Positions 9,117-16,947 of a stretch of 32,372 nucleotides of DNA are shown piece after piece. The translations under genes and the position numbers were made by a program. This DNA is from Acidimicrobiia bacterium (GTDB lineage Bacteria; Actinomycetota; Acidimicrobiia; IMCC26256; JAGPDB01): NCBI GenBank assembly GCA_018057765.1, contig JAGPDB010000021.1:1-32372 (forward strand), read 5' to 3'. Under the pieces are notes generated by a model that searched no databases, had not been told where the DNA came from, and worked only from the letters and a program-made list of their open reading frames with translations. How positions within the stretch are numbered: the stretch's first letter is position 1; the number at the start of each line of letters is the position of its first letter.

Positions 9117-9719
9117 TTATTTGAGCATATGATCACGGTAATATTTCATCTCATCAATAGAACCTAGAATATCATCGAGCGCACGATGGTTTCCTAATTT
9201 TTCTGGCCTTGCTTTAAAAATATCCGGGTACCAACGTCGACATAATTCTTTAAATGAAGAAACATCAACACTTCTATAGTGTAAAAAGTAATCTAACTTT
9301 GGCATATATTTATCCAAGAATCGTCGGTCAACTCCTATCGAGTTTCCACAAAGAGGAGCAGAGCCTCCTTGTATTCCTAATTTTCGCAAATACTTAAGGC
9401 ACATTGTTTCTGCTTCTTTTAAAGATACATTACTGTTTAAAATCTCTTTTGTTAATCCAGATTTTTCATGCATCTTTTTTACGATATCTTTCATGGAATC
9501 TAGCTTCTCACCAGTTTCTTGAATTACTATATCAATTCCTGGATCTATAATATTTAGGTCCGAATCAGTAACTACAAGTGCAATTTCTACGAGTGTGTCT
9601 GACTCAGTATCTAGACCTGTCATCTCACAATCTGCCCAAACCAGGTATTTTGATGGCAATGGTGCCTTAGAGGTGAAGGGTTTTTCGTTATTGTCAGTAT
9701 CGTTCTCGTTAGAATTCAT
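9117..9719 (-). CDS. orn: Oligoribonuclease
   Basis: 3'-5' exoribonuclease that degrades the last 2-5 nucleotide RNA fragments, including pGpG from c-di-GMP turnover. The DEDDh catalytic set is visible: D and E in VWADCEMTGLD, a central D in GNSIGVDRRFLDKYMP, and H/D in NHRALDDILGSI. The body aligns over the full family length of about 180 residues. The first 24 residues are a polar extension (Asn/Asp/Lys), longer than in E. coli; the ATG at 9719 is the only good start upstream of the conserved YLVWADCE. It is convergent with ppx, with 23 bases between them. Confidence 0.95.
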   Translation of the reverse strand: MNSNENDTDNNEKPFTSKAPLPSKYLVWADCEMTGLDTESDTLVEIALVVTDSDLNIIDPGIDIVIQETGEKLDSMKDIVKKMHEKSGLTKEILNSNVSLKEAETMCLKYLRKLGIQGGSAPLCGNSIGVDRRFLDKYMPKLDYFLHYRSVDVSSFKELCRRWYPDIFKARPEKLGNHRALDDILGSIDEMKYYRDHMLK

Positions 9720-9819
9720 GTAATTACTCTAGCGTGTAGCTATGCGAATACTATAAGTGCAGGTTAATGGATAAAATGATTAATATTGGTATTAAAGGTA
9801 CATCTGTATTAATATAGAT

Positions 9820-9846
9820 TTGAAATTGGTATCTACAAAGTAGATT
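9820..9846 (+). promoter_or_regulatory. Possible promoter of the leader ORF / GT20 operon
   Basis: A TTGAAA (9820-9825) and a TAGATT (9841-9846) are separated by 15 bases, upstream of a strong ribosome binding site (TAGGAGAA at 9853-9860). The spacing is short, so TTAAAT at 9845-9850 may be the real -10 element. Confidence 0.3.
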
Positions 9847-9865
9847 AAATATTAGGAGAAACACG

Positions 9866-9951
9866 GTGATCCAACCTCAACAAGAGGTTGCGACGACGGT
9901 AACTATCGATTATTCGAACATTATCGGCTCCTCACCGGAGCATGACGCAAC
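9866..9951 (+). ncRNA. Candidate structured leader RNA before the GT20 operon
   Basis: This stretch is visibly richer in G+C than the AT-rich spacer around it and can fold. There is a perfect 7-bp hairpin (9872-9878 with 9884-9890, loop AACAA), a second hairpin (9927-9931 with 9937-9941), and a long-range stem GTTGCG (9887-9892) with CGCAAC (9946-9951). The long stem uses part of the first hairpin's 3' arm, so the two are mutually exclusive, as in attenuators and riboswitches. I do not recognise a known riboswitch class. The same bases also form a short open reading frame. Confidence 0.35.
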
Positions 9952-10003
9952 TAGTAGTATTTTTATAATTTATAACAGTCCATGTGTAATGGCGAGATTT
10001 TAA
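9866..10003 (+). CDS. 45-residue leader ORF, possible small protein
   Basis: The short open frame starts with GTG at 9866, seven bases after a good AGGAGA ribosome binding site, and runs 45 codons to TAA at 10001-10003. Two bases later comes the ATG (10006) of the GT20 gene, which has no strong ribosome binding site of its own. This is the layout expected for translational coupling. The product begins MIQPQQEVATTVTIDYSNII and ends PCVMARF; it has no membrane segment or motif I recognise. It could be a real small protein, a regulatory leader peptide, or an accidental frame across a structured RNA. Confidence 0.4.
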   Translation: MIQPQQEVATTVTIDYSNIIGSSPEHDATSSIFIIYNSPCVMARF

Positions 10004-10005
10004 TT

Positions 10006-11907
10006 ATGGGATTATCATCTATTCAAAAAGTTGCCGACAAACCTACAGTTTTCGTAGTAATTCACGCTCCGATTAAAAAGAACGGATCTAATGGCTGGGG
10101 AACAGCACTATATGGTTCATATTATGATCTAGTCGAAAGTGGAGAAGTAGACAGAGTCATAGTCTTATCTGCACCTCAAGATCAAGCAAATATCCCAGAT
10201 AGAGATACGAATGTAATCTATAGACAAGTTGATTGTGATAGATCAACATTTACTAATTCTAAAGCCCCTGCTACAGATGTTTATATTTGGGATTTGGTGC
10301 ATTTAATGAGAGAACGTGATACTAGCCCATTGGTTAGTAATGCATTTAAAAATGCGCCAGCAAAATATTATGAAGCTTGGAAGAATTTCTTTTTATATTC
10401 AATTGCCACTGCAACGACAGCTTTAGAAGAAGGTGCCAAAGTTAATAATCCTATCTTTCATTTAAATGATCCTCATGATTGTTTTGTTAGTGCTCTATTT
10501 GAAGGCAATTATGATCCTGAATTTATAAGTCAAATAATTGGTGCAGAAAATAGAGATGAATTGATGCGATTTGAGACTATAAAATCTGTATTTTTAGAAA
10601 AAAATAAATCAATAAAACACAGCCGTTTTTGGCATATTCCTGCAATAGATATTGAATCATTTGATGAGTGGTTTGTACAAGACCCAAAAATGGCAGCACA
10701 CTTATTTTCGTCAGTTTTTTCATCTCCATTAAATGTGCACTCTTTAATATGGAAAAAGCCATTTGATGAATTGTTTAAAAAATATGTAGATTTAGTAAAG
10801 GATATAATACCTTCAGCAAATAGAAGCTCATTAGATAAAGGTGTTGGAGTAGGACCGATTGCTTATGATCCAGGTTCATTTATTAAACGGTTTGAAGAAT
10901 ATGATCAAAGTGGTGAGCTCAGAGAAACACTACCTATCCTTGAGGAATGGTCTAATCAAATAGTACAGAGTGTTGGTTCTGATAGCGATGGAAAGAAACT
11001 TGAACCATTCGTAGTATTTTTAACCTGTAGGGGTGATGACCCTAAAGCTAATTTGATAGACACTGTCAAATCGATTATAGCGTCAGTTCAAAATGATCCG
11101 GAAATGGCAAAAAGATTAGTATTGGTAGCCGCATTTAATTCAAGCAGGGTTTTTGAAGATGAGTTGTATCAAAGAACTTTAGATGGTTTCAAATTAGAAA
11201 TAGCCAAACTGGCTAAATTAATAGGAACTGATAGGATTATCTGTGCTGAGTCTTTACCCGCTATTGAAAAAGGTATAGCAACTGATAACTTAGATCAAGC
11301 AGTTGAACTTTCAGCACAACAACATAGAGACGCTCTTATTGATTTAGTTGGTCAAGATGTTGCAGAGTGCTTTACCCTTTTGCCAAATCGTGGAAGTAAT
11401 ATGCCTCATCAGACCGCAGGGTTTATATTAGCTAATGCATTTATTTGTGCATCTCGTGGTGGTTTTGATGTTGTGGCTTTAGAGGCTTCTATAGTTGGAA
11501 AATTAAAACAGCAAGGTACTTTAGCAAAAGAATATCTCAAAGTTTTAGATGACCACAATATGCGTCATGATGTATTCCGTTTGATAATAGCTAATACAGC
11601 TGGATCTGCAAGCTATTTAAAAAAGATCATGCCAGACAATTGTACTTTGATTAATAGTGATGATGATCGAATGCCAACTGCTGAAAGAATTTATTTTGCG
11701 TTGCTTGAAGCTTATGATTTAACTATTCTTGGTGACTCAGTATTAAAACCCGAGACTGATGTTATTGGTGCTCTAGGAGAAGTCTGTGGTTCTGATTGTG
11801 TTACCCAATGGACTGATAATGCTGTTAATGGTTATCCACAAGATCATCCTCGAACATTTGAAAGTTATCTTAGAGCGAACCAACAGGTACCGGCTGTTAG
11901 ACTATAA
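10006..11907 (+). CDS. Divergent GT20-type glycosyltransferase (trehalose-6-phosphate synthase-like)
   Basis: Probably joins a nucleotide-activated sugar to a sugar-phosphate, as OtsA or glucosylglycerol-phosphate synthase do. The GT-B landmarks appear in GT20 order: NGWGTALYGSYYDL near the N-terminus, HLNDPHD (152-158, matching the HDYHL box), FWHIP (H210), and the phosphate-binding pair in CRGDDPKAN (R342, K347) with the same five-residue spacing as OtsA R262/K267. GGFDVVALE (E493) stands in place of the DGMNLVAKE loop. About 633 residues is longer than OtsA (about 470). I start it at ATG 10006 because of the coupled upstream ORF; ATG 9982 would add 8 residues. The phosphatase gene begins directly after its stop. 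The acceptor sugar cannot be told. Confidence 0.72.
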   Translation: MGLSSIQKVADKPTVFVVIHAPIKKNGSNGWGTALYGSYYDLVESGEVDRVIVLSAPQDQANIPDRDTNVIYRQVDCDRSTFTNSKAPATDVYIWDLVHLMRERDTSPLVSNAFKNAPAKYYEAWKNFFLYSIATATTALEEGAKVNNPIFHLNDPHDCFVSALFEGNYDPEFISQIIGAENRDELMRFETIKSVFLEKNKSIKHSRFWHIPAIDIESFDEWFVQDPKMAAHLFSSVFSSPLNVHSLIWKKPFDELFKKYVDLVKDIIPSANRSSLDKGVGVGPIAYDPGSFIKRFEEYDQSGELRETLPILEEWSNQIVQSVGSDSDGKKLEPFVVFLTCRGDDPKANLIDTVKSIIASVQNDPEMAKRLVLVAAFNSSRVFEDELYQRTLDGFKLEIAKLAKLIGTDRIICAESLPAIEKGIATDNLDQAVELSAQQHRDALIDLVGQDVAECFTLLPNRGSNMPHQTAGFILANAFICASRGGFDVVALEASIVGKLKQQGTLAKEYLKVLDDHNMRHDVFRLIIANTAGSASYLKKIMPDNCTLINSDDDRMPTAERIYFALLEAYDLTILGDSVLKPETDVIGALGEVCGSDCVTQWTDNAVNGYPQDHPRTFESYLRANQQVPAVRL

Positions 11908-12933
11908 ATGGAAATCGATTTTTTAAACATTCCGTTTGAAAATGATGCTCATATTATCTTTGACAATGATGGTGTACTTTCTTCTTTAATTCCTGATTGG
12001 AATACGTCTAGTCCCAATGAAAAGACTTTGCGAGGAATAAAAGCTATCTTGAGAAAAAATCCACGATCAAAGGTATCTGTTTTAACTGGACGTTTGACTA
12101 CTTTTCTTAATTCGAGAATAGGCTTCCAGTCCCTTATTAATACGTACCCTGATCAAGTAACATTTTATGGCTTCTACGGAAATCAAAAATATAACCCTAT
12201 AACTGATCCTGAACACAGTGTTATAGAAAAGTTAGATGAGTATAAAGAACTAATTCCAAAACTTCTTAGCCTTTTAGAGCAAGGCTTAGACGAGATACTT
12301 ACTGAATTAAATAAAATTAGTTTAAATGGTGAAAGTCCAATGAATATAGATCTACTCAAACAACTTGTAATCGAAGATAAAGCATTTGGTTTAGGAATTC
12401 ATATTCGTCATCTATTGAATCATATGGGATTAATTAATAAAGATAATAGTGATCAGGAAATCGAAAATAGAAATAAAGTTATTAAACTTGTAAATGATGT
12501 TGTTAGTGAAATAGTAGCTGCTCTAAATTTTGCTAACCCTACCTTACCTTTTAAAATAAAATCTGGCTCTTTGATTAGCGAAATATTCCCAGCTTCTGGT
12601 ATTAACGATGACAAAGTTGAAAGGTTTCTACAAATATATAATGATCACTTACAAAGAAATGATTGCCCTATAATTTACTATTTTGGTGATGATCTTGGTG
12701 ATGCAAAAATTAATAATTTTTGTTATTCGAATCGAGATAATAATTATGCTCCAAAAACAGTGTTTATATTTGTCGATTCTTCGCCAGATGATTATGACCC
12801 AACTCGAGTGCGAATGCGTGAACAAGCAGATTTTGTTGTTTCGCCTAATGATCTACACAATGCAACTGAAGTTTTATCAAATATAATCGTACACAAGGCA
12901 AGTTTAGCTATTTCTCATGGAATAGAAATATGA
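11908..12933 (+). CDS. HAD-superfamily sugar phosphatase (trehalose-6-phosphatase-like)
   Basis: Probably removes the phosphate from the product of the preceding GT20 enzyme. The HAD motifs are present: motif I FDNDGV (D19, D21), motif II SVLTGR, a motif III lysine in the FKIKSGSL or DDKVERF region, and motif IV FGDDLGD (D261, D262, D265), resembling the GDDxTD of OtsB. A helical insertion at about residues 105-215 makes it longer (341 residues) than typical OtsB (about 260). The ATG follows the GT20 stop with no gap. The pairing of synthase and phosphatase supports a phosphorylated disaccharide or glucosyl-polyol intermediate; which one is inference. Confidence 0.72.
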   Translation: MEIDFLNIPFENDAHIIFDNDGVLSSLIPDWNTSSPNEKTLRGIKAILRKNPRSKVSVLTGRLTTFLNSRIGFQSLINTYPDQVTFYGFYGNQKYNPITDPEHSVIEKLDEYKELIPKLLSLLEQGLDEILTELNKISLNGESPMNIDLLKQLVIEDKAFGLGIHIRHLLNHMGLINKDNSDQEIENRNKVIKLVNDVVSEIVAALNFANPTLPFKIKSGSLISEIFPASGINDDKVERFLQIYNDHLQRNDCPIIYYFGDDLGDAKINNFCYSNRDNNYAPKTVFIFVDSSPDDYDPTRVRMREQADFVVSPNDLHNATEVLSNIIVHKASLAISHGIEI

Positions 12934-13106
12934 TATTAACAATAATTGTAAACTAATTATATACGATATAGGAGGCTAATGATCAAAATGCTAGTGTGGT
13001 AAATCTGTTGATAAGGACTAGTAATATATATAGACAATTAATTCGAAAGTGCAATATCCAACATATTTAAATAAAAATAAAAAATGTTTTCAAATATTTT
13101 TTATCT
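12934..13106 (+). promoter_or_regulatory. Spacer before the GH15 gene with mini-ORF and putative -10
   Basis: This 173-base AT-rich spacer contains an isolated AGGAGG (12970-12975). It is followed by a seven-codon frame, ATG 12979 to TAA 13000-13002 (MIKMLVW), with spacing that is too short for efficient initiation. The GH15 ATG at 13107 has no ribosome binding site. TATTTT at 13095-13100 lies 6 bases before it and could be the -10 of a leaderless transcript. The phosphatase and hydrolase may therefore be separate units. Confidence 0.35.
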
Positions 13107-14930
13107 ATGAAAGCAAATAAAGTGAATACATATCCAGAAATAAAAGATTGCTCTCTACTAAGCGACAATCGAACTATTGCAATAGTCGAACCTAACTGTT
13201 CTATCTCATGGATGTGCGCTCCACGTGCAGATTCTGCACCGATATTTGCACATTTGGTTGACACGGAAAATGAATCTAGTAAGGCCGGTGTTTTTGCGAT
13301 TTCTGATATCACTGGTGATAATCCACGTCAAAGTTATGTTGGTGACACTATGGTATTGCGGAGTCATTTTTCTTCATTTCATGTTACTGACTATTTAGAT
13401 GTATCTCGAGGTAGAACAAAACATCAAGCTGGACGTACAGATTTAATCCGTGTAATTGAAGGCTCAGGCGTAGCCAAAGTTGTATTTGCCCCTCGTTTAA
13501 ACTTCGGTCGATCATTAACAAAACTGATACCTAAAGATAGAGGTCTTATTGTTAAAGGCGGAAATGACTTAATGTCACTACGCTCGCCAAAGATTTTCTG
13601 GGATATCAAAGAAGAAGATGGTAGCGATACAGCTGTCTGTGAAATTGATTTAGATTCAATGGGCGGACGAGTAAAACTTGAACTTCGTTGCGGAACTGCA
13701 AATATTACAGCAGATGTTATTTCTGAACCAGAACGACGTAGTGCAACTTTATTGTATTGGCAAAAATGGGTGGACAAATTATCTATACCTAAACTCGCAA
13801 CCGATGAAGTTAAACGTTCTGCAGTAACGCTAAAAGCACTTTGTTATAGACCAACTGGTGCGATATTAGCTGCTGCAACAATGTCAATGCCAGAGGAAAT
13901 TGGTGGGTCAAGAAACTGGGATTATAGATATTGTTGGTTAAGAGATGCATCTCTTTCTGCAGCATCGCTTGTGCGTGTTGGTAGTTATTCAGAAGCAATG
14001 TCATTTTTAGATTGGTTACTTGATGTTGTTGAGATGAGAGACGGTGCCGAAAATCTACAGCCTCTATATAACGTAAATGGAAAGCATCTTGCTCCAGAAG
14101 CAGAGATTACACAACTGAGCGGATTTAGAGGTTCTAGTCCTGTCCGTATAAATAATGGAGCTGATTCTCAAGTGCAACTTGATGTTTTTGGCCCCATTGT
14201 TGATCTAATTCATTTATTAGCAATTCGTGGTGAAGGTTTAGCAACGAAGCATTGGGAGTTGGTCAATCAGCTAGTTAATGCTGTAAAACTCCGATGGAAA
14301 GAAGTCGATTGTGGTATTTGGGAAGTGCGTAGCGCGCCACGTCACTACACGTATACAAAATTGATGTGTTGGGTGGCAGTGGAACGTGCAATTGAGCTTG
14401 CTGATCACTTTACAGGCGAAGTCGATGAAGAATGGGTTGTATTAAAAGACGAAATTGCAGAGTCAATAAATAGTAATTCCTATAAAAGTGAAATGAATGC
14501 CTATACCTCAGCATATGATGAAACAGATATTGATGCTTCAGTATTGGCACTTGGACTATACGGGTTTATTCAAATGGATGATCCTCGTTTTGTAGGTACA
14601 ATTAAAGCTGTTGAAGATCATTTATTAATAAATAATACTGTTTTTCGCTATATATTAGATAGTGGTAACGAGGATGGTATTGAAGGCCATGAAGGAGGAT
14701 GGAATATTCTCACATTGTGGTTAATTAAATGCTATTGGGCTTCTGGTCGTTTAGATGACGCACGAAAACTCTTTCAAATTGTTAGAAAAAATATTGGTGC
14801 TACAGGACTTATCTCTGAACAAGTAGATCCTATAACTCTTGAATCTTTAGGGAATCACCCGCAAGCATATTCACATTTGGCATACATCGATACAGTAATT
14901 GCAATGGCTGCGGGAGCAGATTTAGATTAA
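13107..14930 (+). CDS. GH15-family glycoside hydrolase (trehalase/glucoamylase type)
   Basis: Hydrolyses terminal alpha-linked glucose. In Actinobacteria, proteins of this architecture include the mycobacterial GH15 trehalase. The N-terminal beta-sandwich domain (1-230: YPEIKDCSLLSDNRTIAIV, ISWMCAPRADSAPIF) precedes the (alpha/alpha)6 barrel. The barrel has GGSRNWDYRYCWLRDAS near residue 268, YTYTKLMCWVAVERAIELA, DIDASVLALGLYGF, GHEGGWNILTLWLI, and GLISEQVDPITLESLGNHPQAYSHLA with the acidic catalytic region. The 607-residue length is normal and no secretion signal is seen, so it is cytoplasmic. Beside a GT20/phosphatase pair, trehalose is a plausible substrate, giving a make-and-break cycle. 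Substrate is inference. Confidence 0.85.
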   Translation: MKANKVNTYPEIKDCSLLSDNRTIAIVEPNCSISWMCAPRADSAPIFAHLVDTENESSKAGVFAISDITGDNPRQSYVGDTMVLRSHFSSFHVTDYLDVSRGRTKHQAGRTDLIRVIEGSGVAKVVFAPRLNFGRSLTKLIPKDRGLIVKGGNDLMSLRSPKIFWDIKEEDGSDTAVCEIDLDSMGGRVKLELRCGTANITADVISEPERRSATLLYWQKWVDKLSIPKLATDEVKRSAVTLKALCYRPTGAILAAATMSMPEEIGGSRNWDYRYCWLRDASLSAASLVRVGSYSEAMSFLDWLLDVVEMRDGAENLQPLYNVNGKHLAPEAEITQLSGFRGSSPVRINNGADSQVQLDVFGPIVDLIHLLAIRGEGLATKHWELVNQLVNAVKLRWKEVDCGIWEVRSAPRHYTYTKLMCWVAVERAIELADHFTGEVDEEWVVLKDEIAESINSNSYKSEMNAYTSAYDETDIDASVLALGLYGFIQMDDPRFVGTIKAVEDHLLINNTVFRYILDSGNEDGIEGHEGGWNILTLWLIKCYWASGRLDDARKLFQIVRKNIGATGLISEQVDPITLESLGNHPQAYSHLAYIDTVIAMAAGADLD

Positions 14931-15005
14931 TACAATAAATATTAAAAAATTCAATAAATTCTGATTAGGTATAGATTTGAACTTATGGGCCCTTTTATGT
15001 AAGAT

Positions 15006-15896
15006 ATGAAAAAAGATTTTGGTTTAAAGGGAAGTAGCAGCAAAATGAATAAACATAAAACCAAACCAGATCTTCAGCTCTCGCTCGAGGAAGAACTAAA
15101 TCGATTTTTCAAAATCAATGCTAAAAGACATATTGCGCAAGCTAAATTTGACGCCAAGCCAAAGCATTATTCTATACCGAACCGTTTAATTAAATTAGCT
15201 GCAACTTTGAGTGCTTTTGTTGGTATAGGTTTGCTAAGGTTTGGCTACGCGCCAGTGGCTGCAACACAAGGTATTAGTTATGTAGCTGGAGGTTTACTAC
15301 AAATTGGCGCAGCATTAACTGGATTCAAATATGCATTTGCCGATAAATTTCGCGTTGCGAATCTACAGAAACTAAATTTCAAAACAGAACTTGCAAGACA
15401 GTACACTTTTACTAGCTTAGGTAGAACTAATGTAGAATCTTTTTTAAATGCATTAATTAAATTAAATTCAACTGCATTAATACGACTTAAATTTGATAAT
15501 AACCTCACAAATAGACAAAAGAAAAAAGTTGTTATAGCGTTCCAAAATATTGACGATGCTTTAGTACACATGGCAGGTTTACATATTTCAAAAGAGATTG
15601 ATCTAGAAAAACTACTATCTTTCCAAAAGAAAATGGAAACTTTAGCTCATGAAAGTATAAGTCATAATATTATAGAGATAGCAGACAATAGTCGTAGCAT
15701 TATTCGATCTATTGCGAAAATCCGTATAGGTCAAGTAGGAGAACCAAGCGACAAAGAAGTACCTCTAGCAGCTGACACTTTAGAATCAACATCAATTGAA
15801 CCACCTGACTTAACAGTACAGGCGAATACCCCTGGGTCAGCTCAGGTAGAAGAGATTACACATGATAAACCGTCAAATTTTGGTCATGGACTCTAA
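15006..15896 (+). CDS. Unrecognised two-TM protein with cytoplasmic helical domain
   Basis: I do not recognise a family. The 296-residue product has a basic, polar N-terminus (1-57), two hydrophobic helices at about 61-80 and 84-108 joined by a short turn (a hairpin in the membrane), and a charged helical stretch (115-245) containing RQKKKVVIAFQNIDDALVHMA. The last 50 residues are acidic and Pro/Ser/Thr-rich. The start is uncertain: ATG 15006 lacks a good ribosome binding site, while ATG 15045 (MNKHKTKPD) has AAGGGA some distance upstream. It stands alone between the GH15 gene and the ROK kinase, both on the same strand. Confidence 0.7.
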   Translation: MKKDFGLKGSSSKMNKHKTKPDLQLSLEEELNRFFKINAKRHIAQAKFDAKPKHYSIPNRLIKLAATLSAFVGIGLLRFGYAPVAATQGISYVAGGLLQIGAALTGFKYAFADKFRVANLQKLNFKTELARQYTFTSLGRTNVESFLNALIKLNSTALIRLKFDNNLTNRQKKKVVIAFQNIDDALVHMAGLHISKEIDLEKLLSFQKKMETLAHESISHNIIEIADNSRSIIRSIAKIRIGQVGEPSDKEVPLAADTLESTSIEPPDLTVQANTPGSAQVEEITHDKPSNFGHGL

Positions 15897-15927
15897 GATA
15901 ATAATATTCAACAGGTGAAGTATTATC
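15897..15927 (+). terminator. Weak hairpin after the two-TM protein gene
   Basis: GATAATA (15897-15903) and TATTATC (15921-15927) can pair directly after the stop codon, with a 17-base loop. The stem is AT-only and lacks a T-run, so it is at best a weak terminator. Confidence 0.25.
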
Positions 15928-16027
15928 ATTTAAATCTATTAATGTAGTGACACCTAAATTCATACCGATTAGGTATTCTTATCAGCTCATCATTAGAATC
16001 TAAATACATTTTAATAGGGGAATTTTT

Positions 16028-16909
16028 ATGCGAAAATTAATACTAGGAATAGATATGGGTGGTACGAAAACTGCTGCTGGTATTTTTGAATATGATGGTG
16101 AACTATTATCCAAAGAAGTATTAATAAATCCTAAAACTGATGATGCAGAAGAAGTTTGGAATGGGATTACTGATCTTATAGATAAAGTATCGGCACCTTA
16201 TATTGATGAAATTATTGTTTGTGGTGTTGGAGCAGCAGGTCCAGGCGAGCCAAAAGGTAAATCGTTATCTCCAGCTAATCTTCCAGCATGGAAAAAGTTT
16301 CCTTTGCGTGAACGCTTAGAAGCACATATAGGAAAAACAGCTTATATAGAGGATGATTGTAAAGCATTGGCTATGGGTGAAGGTTGGAAAGGCAGTGCTG
16401 TTGGCAAAAATAACTATATCTCTATGGTTGTTTCAACTGGTATAGGCGGAGGCATAGTTCTAGATGGCAAACTCCTTCACGGTCATGGAATGATGGCTGG
16501 ACACGTTGGTCATATTATTATCAACCCTAATGGTCCTCTATGTGGTTGTGGACAATTTGGTTGTATCGAAGCTCATGCTTCAGGGCCGGCCTTATTGCGA
16601 AAATTCGGTATAGCTCCTGAGAAAGCTACATTGGAAATGAAAGAATATTGTGCTGATATGATTGCACATTTAATATGCATTGTGACAGCAACATTAGATA
16701 TTAATTGGGTAACTATTGGAGGTTCAGTCGCACTAGGTTTCGGTGATGTATTTTTTAATCGTGCACAAGAAACTTATGACAAGATGATGCAAATGGATTT
16801 TGGCAAAGGACTAAAAATCGTACCTTCAGGTTTAGGTATAGACGGTGGGCTAATTAGTGCAGCAAGAGTCGGTAAATTGGGCTATAGAGGGATACTTTGG
16901 AGCTCTTAG
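16028..16909 (+). CDS. ROK-family sugar kinase (glucokinase-like)
   Basis: Probably phosphorylates glucose or a related hexose with ATP. The 293-residue protein shows the ROK plan: the N-terminal phosphate loop GIDMGGTKTAAGIF, ANLPAWKKFPL, the catalytic aspartate in YIEDDCKALAMGE, the second loop VSTGIGGGIVLDGKL, and the ROK zinc signature GHVGHIIINPNGPLCGCGQFGCIEAHASG split over about residues 158-185. The ATG at 16028 has an AGGGG ribosome binding site. A ROK glucokinase near GH15 and GT20 genes would feed released glucose into glucose-6-phosphate. True glucokinase versus another sugar specificity is not certain. Confidence 0.87.
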   Translation: MRKLILGIDMGGTKTAAGIFEYDGELLSKEVLINPKTDDAEEVWNGITDLIDKVSAPYIDEIIVCGVGAAGPGEPKGKSLSPANLPAWKKFPLRERLEAHIGKTAYIEDDCKALAMGEGWKGSAVGKNNYISMVVSTGIGGGIVLDGKLLHGHGMMAGHVGHIIINPNGPLCGCGQFGCIEAHASGPALLRKFGIAPEKATLEMKEYCADMIAHLICIVTATLDINWVTIGGSVALGFGDVFFNRAQETYDKMMQMDFGKGLKIVPSGLGIDGGLISAARVGKLGYRGILWSS

Positions 16910-16947
16910 CTAATATCTTGAGTTTAAATTCTTCAATTAACTAAGAT

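Noticed and set aside
9982-10005. ATG at 9982 as start of the GT20 protein
   Set aside because: It adds only eight residues without a ribosome binding site, and the coupled stop/start with the upstream ORF points to ATG 10006.
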